DNA of 64,000 nt from Paenibacillus turicensis. Lineage in GTDB: Bacteria; Bacillota; Bacilli; Paenibacillales; Paenibacillaceae. Below the pieces are notes generated by a model. The model searched no databases. It saw only the letters and a list, made by a program, of their open reading frames with translations, and was not told the DNA's origin. Shown piece after piece: positions 60,106 to 64,000 of the stretch (positions are counted from its first letter, which is position 1; the number at the start of each line of letters is the position of its first letter). The stretch is from positions 111,646 to 175,645 of the forward strand of contig NZ_JAGGKG010000010.1 of assembly GCF_017873435.1 (NCBI RefSeq), written 5' to 3'. A program made the translations under genes and the position numbers.

Positions 60106-60160
60106 GATCCCCACAAAAAGTTATTGTTGCATTATATAGAAATCTTATCTACAATAACTT

Positions 60161-60178
60161 TATAAACGCGCGTTTATA
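60161..60178. promoter_or_regulatory. LacI operator, 18-bp palindrome
   Basis: TATAAACGCGCGTTTATA, perfectly palindromic with the central CG typical of LacI-family sites. It lies 15 bp before the LacI gene; a similar sequence lies before the phosphorylase at 61287-61300. Confidence 0.8.
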
Positions 60179-60193
60179 GAAAGAGGGATCACC

Positions 60194-61249
60194 ATGCGCA
60201 GCGAAGATATTGCTAAATTAGCCGGGGTGTCCCGTAGTACGGTATCCCGTGTCATTAACAATTATCCAAATGTACCCGAGGCTACACGTCAGAAGGTGCT
60301 AGAGGTCATTCAACAGCATCAATATGAGCCAAATGCTTTTGCGCGTGCATTAGCAGGCAAAGGTACAGATACAATTGGGCTGTTTGCCATCAGTATGAGT
60401 GAACAGGAGCATGCAAGCCGGATTTATCAAAATAGCTATTTTGCACCAATTGTTGATCTTGTTGTTGATACGGCGAATGCCCAAGGCTTTTATGTTTTAA
60501 TTCATACGATCTATTCTCCTGATGACTTTCATAAGGTCAAGCAGGCATTTTCTCAAAAAAGAATAGATGGAGGTATTTTAGTAGGGATTCAGAATGATAT
60601 CAATCTGGTGTCAGAGATGGTGCAGCAAGATGCCCCCCTCGTACTTATTGATTATAATATTTCTGAAATTATGTCTGAACACCTTGATAAAAACCACCTC
60701 GCTATTATTAATTCAAAAGATTATGAAGGTACTGTCGAAGCGATGGAATATTTGATTGGTCTAGGTCATCAGGATATTGGGATAATTTGTGGAAGGATGG
60801 ATACTTTCTCTGGCCGTGAGCGTCATATGGCTTACAAGGATACGATGCAAAAGCATGAGCTTCCCATTCAAGATAAGTTTGTGCTAGAGGGTAACTTCCT
60901 TAAGGAAACCGCTTACAGCTCTGTAGAACAGCTAATTGCTGGAGGTGAGCTACCTACAGCCCTTTTTTGCGCTAATGATGCTATGGCGATTGCCGCCATT
61001 GAAGCGCTAAATGCATCAGGTCTACAGGTACCCACCGATGTATCCATTGTTGGCTTTGATGATGCTACCCTTGCCTCCCATATTAATCCTAAGCTAACGA
61101 CTGTACGTTTACCTATTGCTGAGATGGCAAAAGCGGCAGTAGACAAGGTCATAAGTTTATGTCAGGATGAATCCACTAGTTTTAGCACCATGAGCTTTCC
61201 TACCAAATTGATTATTCGAGAATCGTGTTCACAGCTTCATGATTGTTAA
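60194..61249 (+). CDS. LacI-family repressor
   Basis: A 351-residue regulator. The N-terminal helix-turn-helix and hinge (RSEDIAKLAGVSRSTVSRVINNYPNVPEATRQKVLEVI, about 1-60) is canonical, followed by a periplasmic-binding-protein-like sugar domain (about 65-340). GAGGG lies 7 nt before the ATG. It is upstream of cellobiose phosphorylase and separated by 75 bp. The shared TAAACGCGCGTT operators suggest it represses itself and the phosphorylase until cellobiose or a related disaccharide is present. It is not CcpA, as CcpA has different hinge and context. Confidence 0.9.
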   Translation: MRSEDIAKLAGVSRSTVSRVINNYPNVPEATRQKVLEVIQQHQYEPNAFARALAGKGTDTIGLFAISMSEQEHASRIYQNSYFAPIVDLVVDTANAQGFYVLIHTIYSPDDFHKVKQAFSQKRIDGGILVGIQNDINLVSEMVQQDAPLVLIDYNISEIMSEHLDKNHLAIINSKDYEGTVEAMEYLIGLGHQDIGIICGRMDTFSGRERHMAYKDTMQKHELPIQDKFVLEGNFLKETAYSSVEQLIAGGELPTALFCANDAMAIAAIEALNASGLQVPTDVSIVGFDDATLASHINPKLTTVRLPIAEMAKAAVDKVISLCQDESTSFSTMSFPTKLIIRESCSQLHDC

Positions 61250-61270
61250 CCAATATGATACATATTGGTT
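61248..61270. terminator. Hairpin between lacI and phosphorylase
   Basis: AACCAATATG-ata-CATATTGGTT, perfect 10-bp arms with a 3-nt loop, overlapping the LacI stop codon and followed by TCAATTTTCATT. It may attenuate read-through into the phosphorylase gene or act as an mRNA stabilising hairpin. Confidence 0.5.
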
Positions 61271-61286
61271 TCAATTTTCATTAAAA

Positions 61287-61300
61287 TAAACGCGCGTTCA
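61287..61300. promoter_or_regulatory. LacI operator before phosphorylase
   Basis: TAAACGCGCGTTCA matches the 60161-60178 palindrome apart from the right-hand end. It lies 25 bp before the start codon at 61325. Confidence 0.7.
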
Positions 61301-61324
61301 CAAACGAAGGGAGAGTTTATATTT

Positions 61325-63760
61325 ATGAAATACGGAACTTTTGATGATACTCGTAAGGAATATGTCATTAACACCCCTGAGACCCCTTATCCTTGGATTA
61401 ACTATTTAGGCAATGAGCAATTTTTTGGACTCATTTCAAATACGGCTGGAGGCTACACCTTTTATCGTGATGCACGTTTACGTCGCTTAACTCGCTATCG
61501 TTATAACAATATTCCACTAGATTCTAATGGTCGTTATTATTATTTGTATGACGGTGGTGATTTTTGGACACCAGGCTGGATGCCTGTAAAGCGTGAGCTT
61601 GATTTCTACGAGTGCCGTCATGGTTTAGGTTATACCTCAATCACTGGAGAGCGTAATGGAATTTCAGTCAATCAACTTGCCTTTATCCCATTAGGGCATA
61701 ATGCAGAGGTACATCGTCTTGTTGTCAAAAATACTGGTAATACCGAAAAGTCTGTAAAGCTATTTTCCTTCGCTGAGTTTTGCTTATGGAATGCGCAAGA
61801 TGATATGACGAACTTCCAACGTAACTTAAGTACAGGTGAGGTTGAAGTTCAGAATTCCGTAATCTATCACAAAACTGAATATCGTGAACGCCGAAACCAT
61901 TATGCATTTTATTCTGTCAATTCTAAAATCGATGGCTTCGATACCGATCGCGAATCGTTTGTGGGACTTTACAACGGTCTTGAGCATCCACAGGTTGTTG
62001 CCGCAGGTCAAGCTTCTAACTCTGTCGCTAGCGGCTGGTCTCCGATTGGCTCCCATGCGCTAAACATCACCCTTGCTCCAGGAGAAGAGCAAAGCTTTAT
62101 TTTCATTCTTGGTTATATTGAAAATCCCGAGGAAGAAAAATGGGAAGCGCCTAACGTGATTAACAAAAAACCAGCACTTAAGATAATTGAGCAATTTGCA
62201 ACCGATGCACAGGTGGATGCTGCCCTTGCTGATCTTGCTGCTTATTGGAATAACCTTTTATCCAAATACCAAATTGAAAGTAACGATGATAAGCTTAACC
62301 GGATGGTCAACATTTGGAATCCGTATCAATGTATGGTTACGTTTAACATGTCTCGTTCTGCCTCCTATTTCGAATCAGGGATTGGACGTGGTATGGGCTT
62401 CCGTGATTCTAACCAGGACTTGCTTGGCTTCGTACATCAAATCCCAGAGCGTGCAAGAGAACGTATTCTTGATATAGCGGCAACTCAATTCGAGGATGGA
62501 AGTGCTTATCACCAATATCAACCACTTACGAAAAAAGGAAATAACGAAGTCGGTAGCGGCTTTAACGATGATCCATTATGGCTTGTGCTTGGGACTGCCG
62601 CTTATATTAAGGAGACAGGCGATGTAAGCATCTTAGATGAGCAAGTGCCTTTTGATAGCAATCCGAACAACACTGCTACATTATTTGAACATTTAAAACG
62701 TTCCTTTGAGCATGTCACCAATAACTTGGGACCTCATGGTTTACCATTAATCGGTCGTGCGGATTGGAATGACTGCTTGAACTTGAATTGCTTCTCGAAG
62801 GAACCAGGTGAATCGTTCCAAACGACAGCAAACATTGAAGGCCGTATCGCTGAGTCTGTATTTATCGCTGGTTTGTTTGTATTTGTTGGTCCTGATTATG
62901 CAGAAATTTGCCGTATGCGTGGTCTTGAGGATGAAGCTGTGAAGGCGGAAAATGCAATCGCTAAAATGTCCGACATTACGTTAGAGCATGGCTTTGACGG
63001 GGATTGGTTCCTTCGCGCTTATGATCACTATGGTGATAAGGTTGGTAGTCAGGAAAATGAAGAAGGTAAGATCTTTATTGAGCCACAAGGGATTTGTGTC
63101 ATGGCTGGTATTGGTGTAGAGGGTGGTCAGGCGGCAAAAGCACTACAATCTGTAGAAAAACATCTTGATACGAAATATGGTATCGTGTTGCAGCAGCCTC
63201 CTTATTCTAAATATTATTTAAATCTAGGTGAAATTTCCACCTACCCACCAGGTTATAAAGAAAATGCGGGTATTTTCTGTCACAATAACCCTTGGATTAT
63301 GATCGCAGAAACAGTGCTGGGTCACGGAGATCGTGCCTTTGATATTTATGCTAAAATTGCACCAGCTTACCTTGAGGACATTAGTGATATTCACCGTACA
63401 GAGCCATATGTATACTCTCAAATGATTGCGGGCAAAGATGCGGTTCGCCATGGTGAAGCGAAAAACTCTTGGTTAACAGGAACTGCGGCTTGGAACTATG
63501 TAGCGATTACCCAATCTATTTTAGGGATTCAAGCTGACTTCAAAGGCTTAAAGGTTGATCCTTGTATCCCTGCAGCTTGGGAGGAATTCCAGATTACACG
63601 CGTATTCCGTGGTGACACATACGTAATCAAAATTAGTAATCCTAATCACGTAAGCAAAGGGGTTAAAAGCTTGACGTTGAACGGTCAAGACGTTGCAGGA
63701 AATATTATTACGCCTGTTGGTGATGGAGGCACACACCACGTTCATGTCGTTTTAGGTTAA
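61325..63760 (+). CDS. Cellobiose phosphorylase, GH94
   Basis: An 811-residue enzyme that splits cellobiose with phosphate to glucose-1-phosphate and glucose, conserving energy inside the cell. The start [29 protein letters not shown], the [11 protein letters not shown] region, [12 protein letters not shown] (general acid Asp at about 480-483) and the C-terminal [14 protein letters not shown] are typical of the family. The length agrees with clostridial cellobiose phosphorylases. AGGGAG lies about 10 nt before the ATG. It lacks a signal peptide. A LacI-type operator and regulator lie just upstream. Cellodextrin and chitobiose phosphorylases are closely related and cannot be fully excluded. 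Confidence 0.92.
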   Translation: MKYGTFDDTRKEYVINTPETPYPWINYLGNEQFFGLISNTAGGYTFYRDARLRRLTRYRYNNIPLDSNGRYYYLYDGGDFWTPGWMPVKRELDFYECRHGLGYTSITGERNGISVNQLAFIPLGHNAEVHRLVVKNTGNTEKSVKLFSFAEFCLWNAQDDMTNFQRNLSTGEVEVQNSVIYHKTEYRERRNHYAFYSVNSKIDGFDTDRESFVGLYNGLEHPQVVAAGQASNSVASGWSPIGSHALNITLAPGEEQSFIFILGYIENPEEEKWEAPNVINKKPALKIIEQFATDAQVDAALADLAAYWNNLLSKYQIESNDDKLNRMVNIWNPYQCMVTFNMSRSASYFESGIGRGMGFRDSNQDLLGFVHQIPERARERILDIAATQFEDGSAYHQYQPLTKKGNNEVGSGFNDDPLWLVLGTAAYIKETGDVSILDEQVPFDSNPNNTATLFEHLKRSFEHVTNNLGPHGLPLIGRADWNDCLNLNCFSKEPGESFQTTANIEGRIAESVFIAGLFVFVGPDYAEICRMRGLEDEAVKAENAIAKMSDITLEHGFDGDWFLRAYDHYGDKVGSQENEEGKIFIEPQGICVMAGIGVEGGQAAKALQSVEKHLDTKYGIVLQQPPYSKYYLNLGEISTYPPGYKENAGIFCHNNPWIMIAETVLGHGDRAFDIYAKIAPAYLEDISDIHRTEPYVYSQMIAGKDAVRHGEAKNSWLTGTAAWNYVAITQSILGIQADFKGLKVDPCIPAAWEEFQITRVFRGDTYVIKISNPNHVSKGVKSLTLNGQDVAGNIITPVGDGGTHHVHVVLG

Positions 63761-64000
63761 TGATAGAAGGAAGCTCAGCACAATATTTATCTTAATAGCA
63801 TTAGCCATTTAGACTAGCTAATAAGCAAAATAGGTTACGCTTTTAGTCCAACAGAACAGTCTCTCTCCTTGCTTTATAAGTAAAGAGCTGCGCTGTTAAA
63901 AGAACTGAACTGCACCCTGTCAAGTAGACAGTCTAAAAAACAAAAAAACGTTATGATTGTATCCCCTCTGTTTCTAAACTCTGAGGGGATAATTTTTTAT
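63761..64000. other. Gene-free right edge
   Basis: No gene. A terminator lies near the end (63959-63998). The sequence TGCACCCTGTCAAGTAGACAG near 63913 resembles the end of IS3-type elements but no transposase is present. Confidence 0.5.
63959..63998 (+). terminator. Intrinsic terminator
   Basis: TATCCCCTC and GAGGGGATA are perfect 9-bp arms, followed by ATTTTTTAT. It is about 200 bp past the phosphorylase stop. Confidence 0.8.

Noticed and set aside
63910..63936. End of an IS3-type element (TGCACCCTGTCAAGTAGACAG)
   Set aside because: No transposase, partner end or target duplication in the window; resemblance from memory only.

Overview
The window is chromosomal DNA of a low-GC Gram-positive bacterium of the order Bacillales. 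Strong GGAGG-type ribosome binding sites, GTG and TTG starts beside ATG, hairpins followed by T-runs, CcpA-type cre and Fnr-type boxes, and the nreABC/nirBD/sirohaem gene set all point there. The gene content (GH27, GH51 and GH94 sugar enzymes, a HelD helicase, a phosphatase with a stalk-like C-terminal domain) resembles Paenibacillus or Brevibacillus, but I cannot assign a genus from sequence alone. I see no rRNA, tRNA, CRISPR array, prophage or complete insertion sequence.

Layout. 0.3-3.6 kb: two exported proteins of unknown function, a membrane protein and a VOC protein. 3.6-11.1 kb: a minus-strand nitrite-assimilation and nitrate/oxygen-sensing locus, in gene order nreA-nreB-nreC, sirB-sirC, nirB-nirD-cobA. 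The nirB promoter carries Fnr-like boxes and an NreC-like box. 11.3-17.7 kb: small accessory genes (an N-terminally shortened nucleotidyltransferase-like protein, a SUKH protein, acetyltransferases) and a MepR/MepA-like regulator and efflux pair with duplicated operators. 18-21.7 kb: a TetR regulator plus alpha/beta hydrolase operon that overlaps, tail to tail, a TetM-like ribosomal-protection GTPase. 21.7-27.3 kb: a two-component system followed by an ABC transporter, with four 10-bp-phased repeats between them. 27.5-35.8 kb: RtcB, unknown exported or membrane proteins, a MATE pump, phosphoglycerate mutase and a TPR protein. 36.2-43.1 kb: alkaline phosphatase, then alpha-galactosidase, an ArsR-type regulator and alpha-L-arabinofuranosidase that share an ATTAAT-N6-ATTAAT operator. 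43.3-49 kb: a quinone oxidoreductase, a soluble CBS/chemoreceptor protein with a MITE at its promoter, rpiA and an MFS exporter. 48.8-58.3 kb: HelD, a candidate small RNA, an aromatic-acid-exporter-like protein, an AI-2E-type permease, a lactonase, a LytTR protein with a cre site, an aldose epimerase and an NlpC/P60 lipoprotein. 58.7-64 kb: a J-domain-like membrane protein and partner, then a LacI regulator and cellobiose phosphorylase sharing a palindromic operator.

How the parts fit. The nitrite locus can build sirohaem (CobA, SirC, SirB), insert it into NirB and respond to nitrate and oxygen through NreABC and probably Fnr. The sugar genes form two separately controlled modules for plant-derived galactosides/arabinosides and cellobiose, with epimerase and ribose-5-phosphate isomerase nearby. 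The most unusual non-coding signals are a three-copy dispersed structured repeat (about 36.0, 45.8 and 58.4 kb), a 166-bp MITE, a promoter-to-terminator unit with no reading frame (51.2-51.3 kb), and the TTAAGGT-N3 array at the two-component/ABC junction. I did not find one large novel system. The best candidates for something undescribed are the dispersed repeat family, the small RNA and the phased-repeat regulon.
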